The translations under genes and the position numbers were made by a program. This document shows, one piece after another, positions 11,105 through 22,085 of a stretch of 64,000 nucleotides of DNA. A model generated the notes under the pieces. The model saw nothing but the letters and a program-made list of their open reading frames with translations. It made no database searches and was not told the DNA's origin. The stretch lies in assembly GCA_022497155.1 (NCBI GenBank), contig MU385717.1, positions 372,001-436,000 of the forward strand, written 5' to 3'. Each line of letters opens with the position of its first letter. The stretch's first letter is position 1. Source of the DNA: Whalleya microplaca (lineage: Eukaryota > Ascomycota > Sordariomycetes > Xylariales > Xylariaceae).

Positions 11105-12447
11105 ATGAAACGTGACGACAGGACATGCTGCACATGGATGGGATGGGTTGGTCGGCGCTCGGTCCCACCTGCAAGAGGCACCGTCCACCCTGGCAAAGAA
11201 AACTGGGTAACATGGATATGACGGGTCATGATAATAGCTTAGTGATTCGGGCAAAGATACAGAAGTATGCCTGGGGGCTGGTGTGGAACAGTTGCGCAGG
11301 ATCTGGATTGAGGTCAACAACCCTTCACGGCCGTTGATTTCTGACGCATCGCGGCGTTTGCAGCTTTTAGATAGCTCCTCTGATAGACACCATTATGAGA
11401 ACGAAAAGCAGACCGATCTTCCCCAGTTTTCCTGGGAATTTTCCTAGCGGTAATATGTGAATCACGTAGAGGGGCACTTCCTGAGAACGATAATCTATTT
11501 CTGTCATGTAATAGCTATTTTCAACTTGCAAAACTTCACTGCCAGTCATGATACGTGCTGATACAGATCGTGTCTAGGTAACCTGGAAGTATCTAGATAT
11601 ATAATCAGAGAAATTGTGTACGTAAAAGCGTTGACGTTCCAATTCTATCTATGTACATACTTCTTACATCTGTGTAGTCTAACTAGGCTAGGTAAGTATG
11701 ATGTAAGTACATCTGTACACTAACTAGGCCGATAATCCGATTGAAAGCCAAATCCTGGAAACATGAAGCGAAGCAGCAAGGATTTCTGGTACATACAGTG
11801 GTATTACCTAAGGTAACCTAGGGATCGGAGCCCAGAGCGCACGGTGACCCCGGGGACCTGCTGCCGGGGCTAGGACACTGGAAAATAGTGAGCTGAGGCC
11901 ACTGAGAGAACACGTTGCTTGCTCTGTGCTTCCCGCTGTAAAAAAAAAGAGACCCACCTGGGGAAGTTTTGCTATGTACGGAATATGTACAGATTATAAG
12001 TTGTTTATTAGGTTCCGGAACTGTACCAACGCTCGTTCTGCCTATGTATTGTACAGTACCACCCCCAGGCACCACCATCCGCTTTTAGACCGCTATCTTG
12101 GCTATCGTGCATTCCCTCTAACCTACCTACATATTTGTGTGGCAACGTGCAAAGTACAAGCTCTTAGGTACAAGCTCTTAGGTACTCCGTAGTAGCGTTA
12201 GTGTCTCGATTAAAAAGACATGTGGCATCTTTGAAGAGCCGCAATTCTTTTTCACCTTGACTTGATATCAGCCCCTCCTTCGTCGTACAGCTCGTTCTGC
12301 CTTGCTTTATCTTCGTCAGTAGCAGTACCGAGACAGAGACAGCCACCTAGCATTGCACCTGTTGTCATTTTACACCGCCAAGATACCCGACGCCTGTGCT
12401 GCTGCTTCCCCGCCATCCCATTCCCAACTGTGTCTTTCCAACCTGTC
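11105..12447. other. Intergenic 1.3 kb: Ran 3' UTR and calcium ATPase promoter
   Basis: No coding signal. A perfect tandem 14-mer lies at 12155-12182, about 270 bp upstream of the ATPase start, and GTAC/TAGGTA-type short motifs are scattered through 11570-11820. A run of nine A residues at 11940-11948 is the only homopolymer of note. Confidence 0.55.
12155..12182. repeat. Perfect tandem duplication of a 14-mer
   Basis: The unit TACAAGCTCTTAGG occurs twice back to back (12155-12168 and 12169-12182), followed by TAC. It lies in the presumed promoter or 5' UTR of the calcium ATPase gene. Confidence 0.9.
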
Positions 12448-15400
12448 ATGGAAAACGCCTTTGCGAGGCCTATAGCTGAGGTCTTGGCCAAGTTTGGCGT
12501 GGACCCGAAAGCTGGTCTCACGGACAAGCAGGTGGTTGATTCGAGGATCAAGCATGGAAAGAACTGTATGTTGTGTTCCCTTGCTATTCCCTTGCCGAGG
12601 TTAGGACACATGAGAGAACCTCCGAACTAACAAGAGACCTGCTGTAGCCATTCCAGAAGAGCCTCCAACGCCCTTGTGGGAGCTTATACTCGAGCAATTC
12701 AAAGATCAACTGGTCATAATACTCTTAGGATCTGCCGCTGTTTCTTTCATACTAGCTCTCTTCGAGGAAGAAGGTGGTTGGAGCGCATTCGTTGATCCGT
12801 TAGTTGTAAGATTTCCTCCAACAATATCCACCTTTGTGACTCGCAGGTGCTAATCTAACCCATTGGACCAACAGATCCTGACCATTCTCATTCTCAATGC
12901 CGTCGTGGGCGTTTCCCAAGAGAGCAGCGCCGAGAAGGCTATTGCGGCGCTCCAAGAGTACTCGGCGAACGTTGCTAGTGTTATAAGGAACAATGGACAT
13001 GTTTTGCGCGTCAAGGCGGACGAGCTGGTGCCCGGAGATATCATCGCTGTGTCTGTTGGTGACAGGGTCCCCGCCGACTGCAGAGTTATTTCGATCGAGA
13101 GCAACAGCTTCGCGGTGGACCAGGCCATCTTGACCGGAGAGAGTGAAAGTGTCGGCAAGGATTATGCCAGCGTTGTCAAGGATGAGAAGGCAGTGCTTCA
13201 GGACCAAACCAATATGCTATTCTCCGGAACAACTGTTGTCACTGGTCGTGCGAAGGCGATCGTCGTCCTGACTGGATCAGGCACTGCCATTGGTGATATC
13301 CACGAGAGCATTACAGCTCAGATCTCCGAACCGACCCCTCTGAAGCAGAAGTTGAACGACTTTGGCGACACGTTAGCAAAGGTCATCACCGTAATCTGTG
13401 TTCTTGTATGGCTGATCAACATCCCGAACTTTGCGGACCCAAGCCATGGAAACTGGACCAAGGGCGCTATTTACTACTTGAAAATTGCCGTTTCTCTTGG
13501 TGTTGCGGCGATTCCCGAAGGTCTCGCTGTCGTCATTACGACATGTCTGGCACTGGGAACCCGTAAGATGGCCGCGAAGAATGCCGTTGTCCGAAGCCTG
13601 CCATCTGTGGAGACCCTGGGAAGCTGCAGCGTTATTTGCTCGGACAAGACTGGCACCCTCACAACGAACCAAATGAGTGTGAGCAAGGTTGTTCATATTA
13701 GCGAAAATGGCACCGATCTCGAGGAACTTGATGTTGAAGGCACTACCTTTGCACCTAAAGGCAATATCACGCGCAATGGCAAGGTTGTCCGAGACCTCGC
13801 TCAGAGCTCAAGCACGATTCGGCAGATGAGCGAGGTAGCTGCGCTTTGCAACGACGCTAGACTGATGTACGATGCCCGAACCGGAGCCTTCTCTAATATT
13901 GGAGAGCCTACTGAGGGTGCGCTGAGGGTCCTAGCTGAGAAGATAGGCCCATGTGCACCAGCCAACTCGAACCCCGAAGACTGCGTACACTATGCTAGCT
14001 CCTGGTATGAGTCGAAATACTCTCGCCTCGCTACGTACGAATTCTCGAGAGATCGAAAGAGCATGTCCGTCCTCGTTCAAAATGGCGAGAAGAAAAGGCT
14101 TCTGGTTAAGGGTGCCCCTGAATCTATCATCGAACGTTGCACACATACCTTGGTTGGTGCTAACGGTAAACGAGTTCCCCTCAATAATAAACTCTCCAAC
14201 CTTCTCAACAAGGAGGTCGTGGAGTATGGAAACCGCGGATTACGAGTTATCGCCCTGGCTAGTCTGGATGATGTTGAGTCTAACTCTTTGCTTAAGAACG
14301 CCAAGTCGACAGCTCAGTACGCCCAACTGGAACAGAATCTTACTTTACTAGGACTTGTTGGCATGTTAGATCCTCCACGGCCGGAAGTCTCGGGAGCTAT
14401 TAAGAAATGCAAGAACGCTGGAATCAGAGTAATTGTTATCACTGGCGACAACCCCAATACCGCCGAAAGCATCTGCCGTCAAATTGGAGTGTTCGGGACG
14501 TACGAGGATCTTAAGGGTAAAAGTTTCACGGGCCGCGAATTTGACAACTTGAGTCCTAGCGAACAACTAGAGGCAGCGAGGCACGCATCCCTGTTCTCTC
14601 GTGTGGAGCCTAGCCACAAGACGAAGCTTGTCGATCTGCTCCAGTCCCTTGGCGAAGTTGTGGCGATGACTGGAGATGGTGTAAACGATGCTCCTGCGCT
14701 CAAGAAAGCCGATATTGGTGTTGCGATGGGTTCTGGAACCGACGTCTCCAGGTTGGCTGCTGACATGGTCCTCGCCGATGACAACTTTGCAACAATCGAG
14801 GTCGCTATCGAGGAAGGTCGTTCTATCTACAACAACACCCAACAGTTTATCCGGTACCTCATTTCTTCGAATATTGGAGAGGTTGTTTCAATCTTCCTCA
14901 CAGCTGCGCTTGGCATGCCGGAGGCTCTTATTCCTGTCCAACTTCTCTGGGTTAATCTCGTAACGGATGGTCTGCCCGCAACAGCCTTGTCTTTTAACCC
15001 GCCGGACCACGACATCATGAAGAGACAACCGCGGAAGCGTGATGAAGCGCTTATTGGCGGCTGGCTGTTCTTCCGGTACATGGTCATCGGCACCTACGTC
15101 GGTCTTGCCACCGTTGCTGGATATGCCTGGTGGTTCATGTATAACCCAGAGGGCCCAGGGATCAACTTCTACCAACTTTCCCATTTCCACAGATGTTCGG
15201 CTGAATTTGCAGACGTCGGATGCGAAATGTTCGGGAACGACATGTCCAAGGCAGCGTCGACCGTGTCACTCTCCATTCTCGTCGTCATCGAGATGTTCAA
15301 CGCCATGAACGCTCTGTCGTCCAGCGAATCTCTTTTGACGCTACCGTTATGGGACAACATGATGCTTGTCTACGCCATTGCATTGTCAATGGCTCTCCAC

Positions 15401-15648
15401 TTCGCACTGCTCTACACTCCATTCCTTCAGACGCTATTCTCCATCCTGCCTCTGAACTGGACGGAGTGGAAAGCAGTGCTTATAATCAGCGCGCCAGTCA
15501 TGTAAGTTTCACTCGAGTAATTTCCCCTATCTAAGCAGCATACTAACATTGTTATAGCCTCATCGATGAAGTCCTCAAGTTTGTTGAAAGGCTGTATTTC
15601 GTTCAGACCACGACAGACAATTCCATAGAGGCCAAGAAGCAGGCATAA
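12448..15648 (+). CDS. nca1: SERCA-type P-type calcium-transporting ATPase
   Basis: Four exons: 12448-12565, 12648-12805, 12875-15501 and 15558-15648; 997 residues, the length of animal SERCA pumps. Visible landmarks are the actuator motif LTGES, the PEGLAVVIT helix (M4, Ca-binding Glu near residue 307), the phosphorylation loop [13 protein letters not shown] (Asp at about 349), the KGAPE nucleotide-binding motif, [17 protein letters not shown], and the M5-M6 stretch with [21 protein letters not shown]. The C-terminus ends with a short Lys-rich tail. These pumps move Ca2+ from cytosol into the endoplasmic reticulum at the cost of ATP. The family matches Neurospora nca-1, which is the basis of the symbol. 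The introns cluster at the 5' and extreme 3' ends, and one 2.6 kb exon holds most of the pump. Confidence 0.96.
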
Positions 15649-16137
15649 AGGGATAAAGGGACATAGATCTGGTTTCTAGATAATGGGGCTAGATTAGATG
15701 TATTATAGACGTGCATCCTGCATCCGCAGCTTCGATTTGGAGAAGCACGTAAAACAAAAATAAAACACACTCCTGACTTTCGAACGTTTGTGTCCGTAGT
15801 TGAAAATTTTCTGTCTTCGTTCGTATGAAGTTCGTCAACATTCAATGACCACTACTGCGTATGTTGTACAATATGGTGATTTGCCGTCATCATGAGTCTA
15901 TTTTCCCCTAGTTGCCCTCCCAATTGGTTTCATCCGATCGAAAGACCTTAACTAGGTACACGTTCTGCTTCAAGGGAGCTGCTGCTGCTGCCAGGCTGCT
16001 GCAAGGTTATAACTATCACCAGTATCAGACCACGAGCCAACAACCCCCCTCCTCCCTGAAACATTTCTTCTAGGAGGAAGAACCACCCCCCCAACCAGCT
16101 CTTAGGCGGAACCGGAGCATACATACATGCCACCTTT
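15649..16137. other. Convergent 3' ends, no gene
   Basis: This 0.5 kb stretch separates the 3' ends of the calcium ATPase and proteasome beta-3 genes and should hold both 3' UTRs and polyadenylation sites. AATAAA-like sequence occurs near 15760. No coding signal is seen. Confidence 0.55.
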
Positions 16138-17012
16138 TTAGTCTTGCCGTCCCTTGAGTAACCTCTTGGTCACCTTGTCCTTCTCGATGATGTAGACGTG
16201 CGCGCCCCAGCCCGATAGGGCGTCCCGGTCGACGGCGCTCAGCAGGGACTGCGAGATGGTCTCGAAGAGATCTTCGGGGCCCTGTAATGAGCAGACACAC
16301 CCCCGTATTAGCACGACTTTTCCTAGTTTCCATAAAATGATAAAGGGGATTGCTTTTCTTTTTTTTTAAAGCATAGATAGAAACGCACCAAGTCCGGCTC
16401 CCACAAGCTCTCGCACATGCCGAACAGCTGCTCAGTCGCCGTACCGCTGACGATGAAATCCTTGGCGAAGTCGATACAACCAATGGAGTCGAAGCCGCAG
16501 ATGAACGGCGTGCCGGTCTTGGGCTCGAGCCCCGCGACGACGGGGGAGACGAAGAAGGGGCCGAAGCGCTTCTCGTACAGCGAGGAGGAGACGAGGTTGG
16601 CGAAGGTGGCGGGGGCGATGTTGCGCTCCTCGCGCAGCCGGTACATGTTCACCTTGTACCGGAACAGGTCCGACACCGTCGACACGTCCGTCGCGAGGCC
16701 CGTCAGCCCCAGGAACACGTCGCCGTACTGGAAGATCTTGGGGAAGTTGTTGGAGACCGTGAGCGATTGCAGGCCCAGGCGCAGGTCGCAGGCTATGGCT
16801 ACGCAGTCCTTGCCTACCATCGCTACGCAGGCGCCGCCGTCTGGAGGGGGGGGGGATGGGGCGTTAGTATATGGAGGGATGGACTGAGATAGGGGGGGTC
16901 AAGGGGGAGGAGGGAGTTCGGACTTATTGAGAATGGTGACGACTGTTGGTGATGTACGTTAGCTGGAGCTGTTCATTGGGAGCTTATAATGTTTCGAGAG
17001 GGAGCTTACCAT
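16138..17012 (-). CDS. pup3: 20S proteasome subunit beta-3 (Pup3/PSMB3)
   Basis: Four exons on the minus strand: 17010-17012, 16924-16942, 16389-16840 and 16138-16281; 205 residues, exactly the family size. The first exon codes only the initiator Met, the second six residues plus one base, and together with exon 3 they give [20 protein letters not shown], the expected N-terminus. The body has [23 protein letters not shown] and [10 protein letters not shown]; the end is [14 protein letters not shown]. Beta-3 is a non-catalytic ring subunit and lacks the N-terminal threonine protease site. Intron 2 has a perfect TACTAAC branch sequence and a polypyrimidine-CAG acceptor, but a weak GTCCGA donor. 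The gene is divergent from the TUG-like gene. Confidence 0.94.
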
Positions 17013-17793
17013 GGTGCCAGACTGGTGTCCAGGCTGGTGTACGGAGTATTAAAAAAGTGTAATGGAGTTCAGTTGAGTCCAGCCGTGATGTAAATAGCTT
17101 CGTTCTTGAATGGGGTGCGTCCGCCGATGGTGTTGTCGTCTAAGTGAAGCTCGATTCGATATGCTGCAGGCCAGGCTGAGGTGGTCGTAGTGCTTTGCCA
17201 GGCAAGGCAAACACGTCTGGCGCGGCAGCTCCCAAGGCCAGGCTGCTCGGCGAATTCTCGGCGAATTAGCGGCTTACAGGGGTTAGTTGATGAGGTACGT
17301 ACCGGTACGTACCGCTTAGCACTGAGCTATGGCCATCCGTTACCTCAATCGATAAGGTACTGCCCGTAATAGTACTTATTACAGCCCCGTATTGCCCCTC
17401 CATGGGCAGCCAACCCAATTCATCAGCAACAAGCTGCCTGGTACCTTTGTAGCCGTTGACGACGCTGATGTAATTGCGCTTCCTGGTCCCCTACGCGAGC
17501 TTCTCAACCTTCTCAACCATTCTTTCATATTCCCTCGGCCACTGCTGTTAGATACAACTTTACTTGTTAGTGACTCACGGCAATACCAGAGAGCTCGAGG
17601 GAGGTAAAGCACCTTTTTACCGGCTGCGGAACGCCCAATCTTCGACTACGTTTTTGGTGAATCGATATTGAAGCCAAAGTATAGACTTTACGACTTGAAC
17701 GACCGGCCGTGTAGGCCAGCGCATAACATACAGTTCACTTTGCTTTCCACTATACAGTTTCACGTCTCTGCTTTTTCCCTAGACATAGTAGAC
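17013..17793. promoter_or_regulatory. Shared divergent promoter region of pup3 and the UBX-protein gene
   Basis: The 781 bp between the two start codons must hold both promoters because the genes diverge. It contains a short GTACGTACC-type repeat at about 17294-17312. I could not identify a defined factor site. Confidence 0.5.
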
Positions 17794-19326
17794 ATGGCGA
17801 CCAACGTCAAGGTTGTTGGAACCGACCTTAAACAGGTGACCGTCAAGGTCAACCCAGGCACATACCTAACCGATGTGCTCGACCAAGCTTGCGAGAAGCT
17901 CCGGGTTCCGTCCAGCAAATACCTATTGAAGTATAAACAGAAGCAACTAGACCTGTCCCAGACATGGCGCACCTCGGGCCTGGTCCCCGGCGCAAAGCTC
18001 GAACTCGTCATCCGCTCGAATACGCCCACCGCCATCAACGTCGCCTTACAGCTCCCAGCCCCCGAGTCAAGTCTGTTCCCACCAGTCGGCCGGGTCACGG
18101 AGAAACTGCCTAGCGATTTCACGATATGGCAGCTATTGCGCCAGTTCGAGAGCGGCAAGTCGAGCGCGGGGAAGAACCTGAATATCACGGCGAGAGGCGT
18201 GGCACAGACGAGTAATGGCGCGGCTGCGGGCAGTGGACAGTTATATTACGAGACACCGGTTGTGGTGATCGAGAACAGAACGCTCTCTACATTCAACGAT
18301 TTCCAGAAGACTCTATCACAACTTGGGTATAATTCCGGAGGCGTCCTGATGCGCTTGTCTTTCCAGAAGACGGACAAGACCTTAGTAGACGCCATGGGCG
18401 AGATCAGCCAGTTCTTCAAGACAGAGGAGGAAGAGAAGAAAGCCGAAGCATCTACTAGCGAACCTAGAAAGACAGATGAAACAGTCCCATCATCTGATCC
18501 TTCACCCCCAACCAACGAACCGACCACAGCAGAGGCGGAGGAATCGAGCACTCCTCAAGCAGACAGCGGCGTCCCCCCCACCACCGCAACCCAACCCCCT
18601 CCAACCGACGCCATGGACGTCGACACTCCCGCACCCTCCGCCCACCGCCCCGTAACCATCTTCTCGGCCCCATCCTCCGGGGTCCCCGCCGCCGCCCTCC
18701 GTCCCGACTCCGACGACGCCTTCGCGCCGCGCATCGACCACGCGCAGGCGCACCAGCGCCTGCTGAAATCCGCCGGCGAGAACAAGCGCCTGCCCTCAGA
18801 CGCCGAGCTCGCCGAGAAGGCCGCGGCCGACGCCGCGCGCGTCGCCGCCGTCCGCTCCATCCGCATCAAGGTGCGGTTCCCGGACAACACGTCCGCCGAG
18901 TGGGCCTTCGGCCCGCACGACACGGGCGCCAGCCTGCACGCCGAGGTCCGCGCACTGATGGCGCGCGCCGATGCGCCGTTCCGGCTCGCGCTGCCCCCGG
19001 GGAAAGTCACGATCCGCGACGAGGGCGGGGGTGAGGGGAGTAGGTTGATCGCGAGGTATAGGTTGAGTGGGAACACGCTGGTGAATTTCCTCTGGGACGA
19101 TAGTGTGTCCGCCGAGGTCCGCAGACAGCCGTTCTTGAAGGGCAGTGTTGCGGGTAAGGCGACGGAGGTAATTGTGCACGACGTGCCGGAGGTCGAGGTC
19201 GAGGCCGAAGACGACGGTGCCGCTGCTGCTGCGGCGAGGGCGGCGGCGGCGGCTAGACCGAAGGCTGAGGGGGATGGCGCGGGGTTTAAGAAGCCGAAGT
19301 GGTTGAAGGGGTTTGGGAAGAAGTAG
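17794..19326 (+). CDS. TUG/ASPSCR1-like UBX-domain protein (yeast Ubx4 relative)
   Basis: Single exon, 510 residues; the ATG at 17794 begins MATNVKVVGTD, the start of the N-terminal TUG ubiquitin-like domain (residues ~4-80, with YLTDVLDQACEK and YLLKYKQKQLDLS). A second ubiquitin-like segment follows to ~215. Residues ~220-345 are low-complexity (Glu/Pro/Thr, then Ala/Pro), and residues ~350-440 form the UBX domain (SIRIKVRFPDNTSAEWAF ... RYRLSGNTLVNFLW). The C-terminus is acidic then Lys/Gly-rich. Such proteins are cofactors of the AAA-ATPase p97/Cdc48, in yeast linked to ER-associated degradation and in mammals to vesicle tethering. GC content jumps in the 3' half (46 of 60 bases G or C at 18781-18840). 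Confidence 0.88.
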   Translation: MATNVKVVGTDLKQVTVKVNPGTYLTDVLDQACEKLRVPSSKYLLKYKQKQLDLSQTWRTSGLVPGAKLELVIRSNTPTAINVALQLPAPESSLFPPVGRVTEKLPSDFTIWQLLRQFESGKSSAGKNLNITARGVAQTSNGAAAGSGQLYYETPVVVIENRTLSTFNDFQKTLSQLGYNSGGVLMRLSFQKTDKTLVDAMGEISQFFKTEEEEKKAEASTSEPRKTDETVPSSDPSPPTNEPTTAEAEESSTPQADSGVPPTTATQPPPTDAMDVDTPAPSAHRPVTIFSAPSSGVPAAALRPDSDDAFAPRIDHAQAHQRLLKSAGENKRLPSDAELAEKAAADAARVAAVRSIRIKVRFPDNTSAEWAFGPHDTGASLHAEVRALMARADAPFRLALPPGKVTIRDEGGGEGSRLIARYRLSGNTLVNFLWDDSVSAEVRRQPFLKGSVAGKATEVIVHDVPEVEVEAEDDGAAAAAARAAAAARPKAEGDGAGFKKPKWLKGFGKK

Positions 19327-19376
19327 GCAGTACGTGTCTGATTGATTGATTGGGATCATTCATGGTAAGCGATGGG

Positions 19377-19408
<32 letters not shown>

Positions 19409-19795
19409 ATACACACTCATAAATGAAGATACACCGTCAAAGAAAGCATGGTTCGGAGTTCAGGGTTGACTTTGATGAATGGAAATGATGGGGTTTTCAC
19501 TTTTCACCACCGGCACGCATTTGCATACCTATTTAGTACATCATAGTGGTCCGCCCAATACGATTAAAGACTTAGATGGCATGTCATGAAATTCCCCGTT
19601 CGTGTCATTTGGTGTATCTCAGTAGCTAGCTAGCATAGCTACCTATCTATGACTGGAAAACGATCCCCTCATTCGTGAAATCAATTGCCGTAAGACGACG
19701 CCAGACCATGCCAGTTCAGTTCACTTATGTTGTTCTCTTTTTTCCTTCCACCCCACGCCATTACCCAGACTCGACTCGAGAGATGGTTGCTTCCC
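19327..19795. other. Convergent 3' ends with TTG microsatellite
   Basis: Lies between the 3' ends of the UBX-protein and eL36 genes. It carries a (TTG)n microsatellite at 19377-19408 and no coding signal. Confidence 0.55.
19377..19408. repeat. (TTG)n trinucleotide microsatellite
   Basis: About ten to eleven uninterrupted TTG units in the 3' flank of the UBX-protein gene. Confidence 0.95.
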
Positions 19796-20508
19796 TTAGT
19801 GCTGTCCGGTTCTGCGAGCCTCGGCGATGACGCCCTGGAGCTCGTCGACCTTCTTCTTGGCGCGGCCGAAAGTACCGAGCTGTGCTATCCGTTAGTCGTC
19901 TGTGTGTGCTGCAGGGGGATGATATTGGGTATGGTATGGTGTGCGTACCCTCTTCTTGGCCAGCTTGCGCGCTCGCTTGTCCTTGCTGTTGCGGAGCAAT
20001 TCAATGACTCGGCGCTCGTAGGGGGCGAGACTGTGTGGTGAACCATTATGTTAGCAATCCGTTTATTTTATATCGAGCTCAATGTCGGGTATGGTCACAA
20101 TTCCAACCAAGTCCAAGTAGAGTAGGGAGTAGAGTAGGGGGTGGATGTTAGTAACTCACCCGGCAACCTCCTTGACGACGTCACGAACGAAAGCGGTACG
20201 CTTGCTCAGGTGGCCCTTGGTCCTCGAGACACGGGGCTTGACGACGCGAGTGCTGGTTTTCTACAGATTCCGGGGGAACCCCCAAAGTCAGCCCAGCGTC
20301 CATCGTCTGCGTTATACAAATGGGGGGAAAGGTTTTTTTTTTTGCAATAGCAGAGATCCTCCAAGAGGTGAGACGGTGGGGAGGGGGGGAGAAGTAGAAA
20401 TAATAGGCTGGGCGCCCTATTTCTCTCTTTTGATGTTCGGGTTCATCTTACATGGCCGCGGTTGATACCGATGGTGAGCCCGGTGCGGGCAGGTGCTTCC
20501 TTCGCCAT
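19796..20508 (-). CDS. rpl36: 60S ribosomal protein eL36
   Basis: Four exons on the minus strand: 20452-20508, 20160-20260, 19949-20030 and 19796-19879; 107 residues. The sequence reads [19 protein letters not shown], then [35 protein letters not shown] and [18 protein letters not shown], a full match to the eL36 family. The protein is very basic and binds 25S rRNA in the large subunit. Having three introns in a 108-codon gene, with the first at 191 bp the longest, is normal for filamentous fungal ribosomal protein genes. All junctions use GT-AG sites (GTAAGA, GTGAGT, GTACGC). The start ATG at 20508 is preceded by a purine-rich context. Confidence 0.97.
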
Positions 20509-21340
20509 CTTTGCCGGTGATGTGGTTGCTAGATGGGAAAGGTTGTCGTTAGTAGTTCGCGGGTGGGAGGAAAAGAAGAGTAAGTGAAATTTCTCCAATT
20601 GCGGTCGGTCTAGTGATAGATTTTGGCACAATCGGGTTTGTGGTGTGGGTACTAGGCAGAATTAAGCGAATTTAATGCGGCGCTGGCTGGTGGTGAGGCT
20701 AGTGCCAGGGCTGCGTGGCTTGTCATCTGTGGCTGGTACCACATGGCTTCACCTTGAATATTTTCCATAGATGATTAGGTAATAAGCAGCCTTGCCTCTT
20801 CCATTCCCTTCAGGCCCTGACAGTCCGTATAAACCGTCACTCACATGGTAATCTTAAAGCAAGGTAGCTTTTATAAAGACACAGTCTAAACATAAATACA
20901 TACCTGAATTGACCTTTTGAAATGCAACACAGAGGTGTTTTTTCACAGATAATGAGGTGTAGTTGTGATACATGAGGCCAAGGGGGCATATAAGACAAGT
21001 TATTACAGAGGAGGAGGTCCATCTCTAGCAATACTAACTGTTCCTATCAAATAGTAGCACCTGCTTTGGCTCAAGCGGTTGGGTCGTCAAAATGATAGAC
21101 CGCACCATACTTAAACTATATCACTTACCTCGGGTTCGTTCGTACCACTACTGTCAGTGGTTTTTCTGGCGAAGATCCGGTACCCAAGTGCCACAATTCC
21201 CTTCATTCAAACGGCGCCGGCAGCCGAAACACCTGCCAACGGTACACACTCACTTATACGCCGTTAGCCGAATCAGCTCACACACACATTACGTTACTGT
21301 TAAACATACAGGACGTCGACCACCTCCCGCCACGAAACAA
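20509..21340. other. eL36 promoter side and first copy of a duplicated coding tail
   Basis: The eL36 promoter should lie just above 20508. The 81 bp segment at 20969-21049 is a diverged copy of the 3' end of the small gene at 21341-21568. No intact gene is seen here, although the frame upstream of 21341 is open back to an ATG at 21092. Confidence 0.55.
20969..21049 (+). repeat. Direct repeat, copy 1 (decayed coding tail)
   Basis: Matches 21500-21580 in 73 of 81 positions without gaps. In the same frame it would read YMRPRGHIRQ..ITEEE.HL followed by TAG where copy 2 has TGG (Trp), so this copy is broken. Five of the eight differences are CpA/TpG to TpA, the pattern of repeat-induced point mutation; they occur in both copies. 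Confidence 0.85.
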
Positions 21341-21568
21341 ATGGCACCAAAAAAGCCGACTAATAGACTGGCTTGCGGCGAAGTCCCGGTAACCGCAGTC
21401 ATAGATGGGTACCAGGAGGCTGCAGGAATCTGGAGGTCGCAAATAAAGGTTGCCGGTACCAATGAGGGCATTAGGCTTTATGTTAGTCCCCGGGTATATT
21501 ACATGAGGCTAGGGGGGCATATAAGACAAGATATCACAGAGGAGGAGATCCATCTCTGGCAATACTAA
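21341..21568 (+). CDS. Small basic protein of unknown function
   Basis: ATG at 21341, 75 residues, beginning MAPKKPTNRLACGE and ending in ITEEEIHLWQY before TAA. The frame is open upstream to an ATG at 21092 (158 codons), but that extension is Arg/His/Thr-rich and looks non-coding, so I prefer the downstream start. No signal peptide, membrane segment or known domain is visible. The last ~22 codons lie inside the duplicated 81 bp segment whose other copy (20969-21049) is disrupted by a stop. The RIP-like decay of the pair suggests a former multicopy element, so this could be a fragment of a mobile or repeated sequence rather than a working gene. Confidence 0.35.
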   Translation: MAPKKPTNRLACGEVPVTAVIDGYQEAAGIWRSQIKVAGTNEGIRLYVSPRVYYMRLGGHIRQDITEEEIHLWQY

Positions 21569-21580
21569 CTATTCCCATCA
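21500..21580 (+). repeat. Direct repeat, copy 2 (3' end of the small open gene)
   Basis: Partner of 20969-21049, 531 bp downstream and in the same orientation. This copy keeps the Trp codon and the open frame. Confidence 0.85.
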
Positions 21581-22085
21581 GTTGGCTATTGGCGCGTATG
21601 ATTGGTTGAGGGTGTATCTTGTACGCCCCCAATGAGTGCTTACCGTGAAACCAGTGAGTTTATTTTAAACGTCCCCCAATACGCACTTCTATATGGCGTT
21701 GAGCCCCCAGTATGCATAGGCACTGAGATAAAACATGAGCAGCCTTGGTAGTGCTACATTATATAGCATTGATCATGATTCTTGTGTATAATCAACTTGT
21801 CCTGTGAAACCTAAAGATAGCAGCATTCGGAAAACTTTTCTTCATTAAAGGTCGAGTCCCTAATATGCATTGAATAGGAGGTTCTGCCGTCCCGAGTAAG
21901 AGAATATTAAACGGCTAACCCTGACGTCTATCGTATCTTGCTAGATGTTTGAAACCACCAGCTTTCTCGATTAATCACGTAATACCTAGAACTAATATTT
22001 CGCTATGTCATCCAACCGCCAATATTCAAGCTCGGATGGGGACAGGACCAACTGATCTCCATTAGTAGCTCCTGGTGGCCAACCT
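21569..22085. other. Intergenic, upstream of the large membrane protein gene
   Basis: About 0.5 kb without coding signal. It should contain the promoter of the gene starting at 22086. Confidence 0.5.

Noticed and set aside
18555..19359. Large antisense open frames over the UBX-protein gene
   Set aside because: The region is over 70% GC with strong codon periodicity, which opens antisense frames; no motif or splice support.
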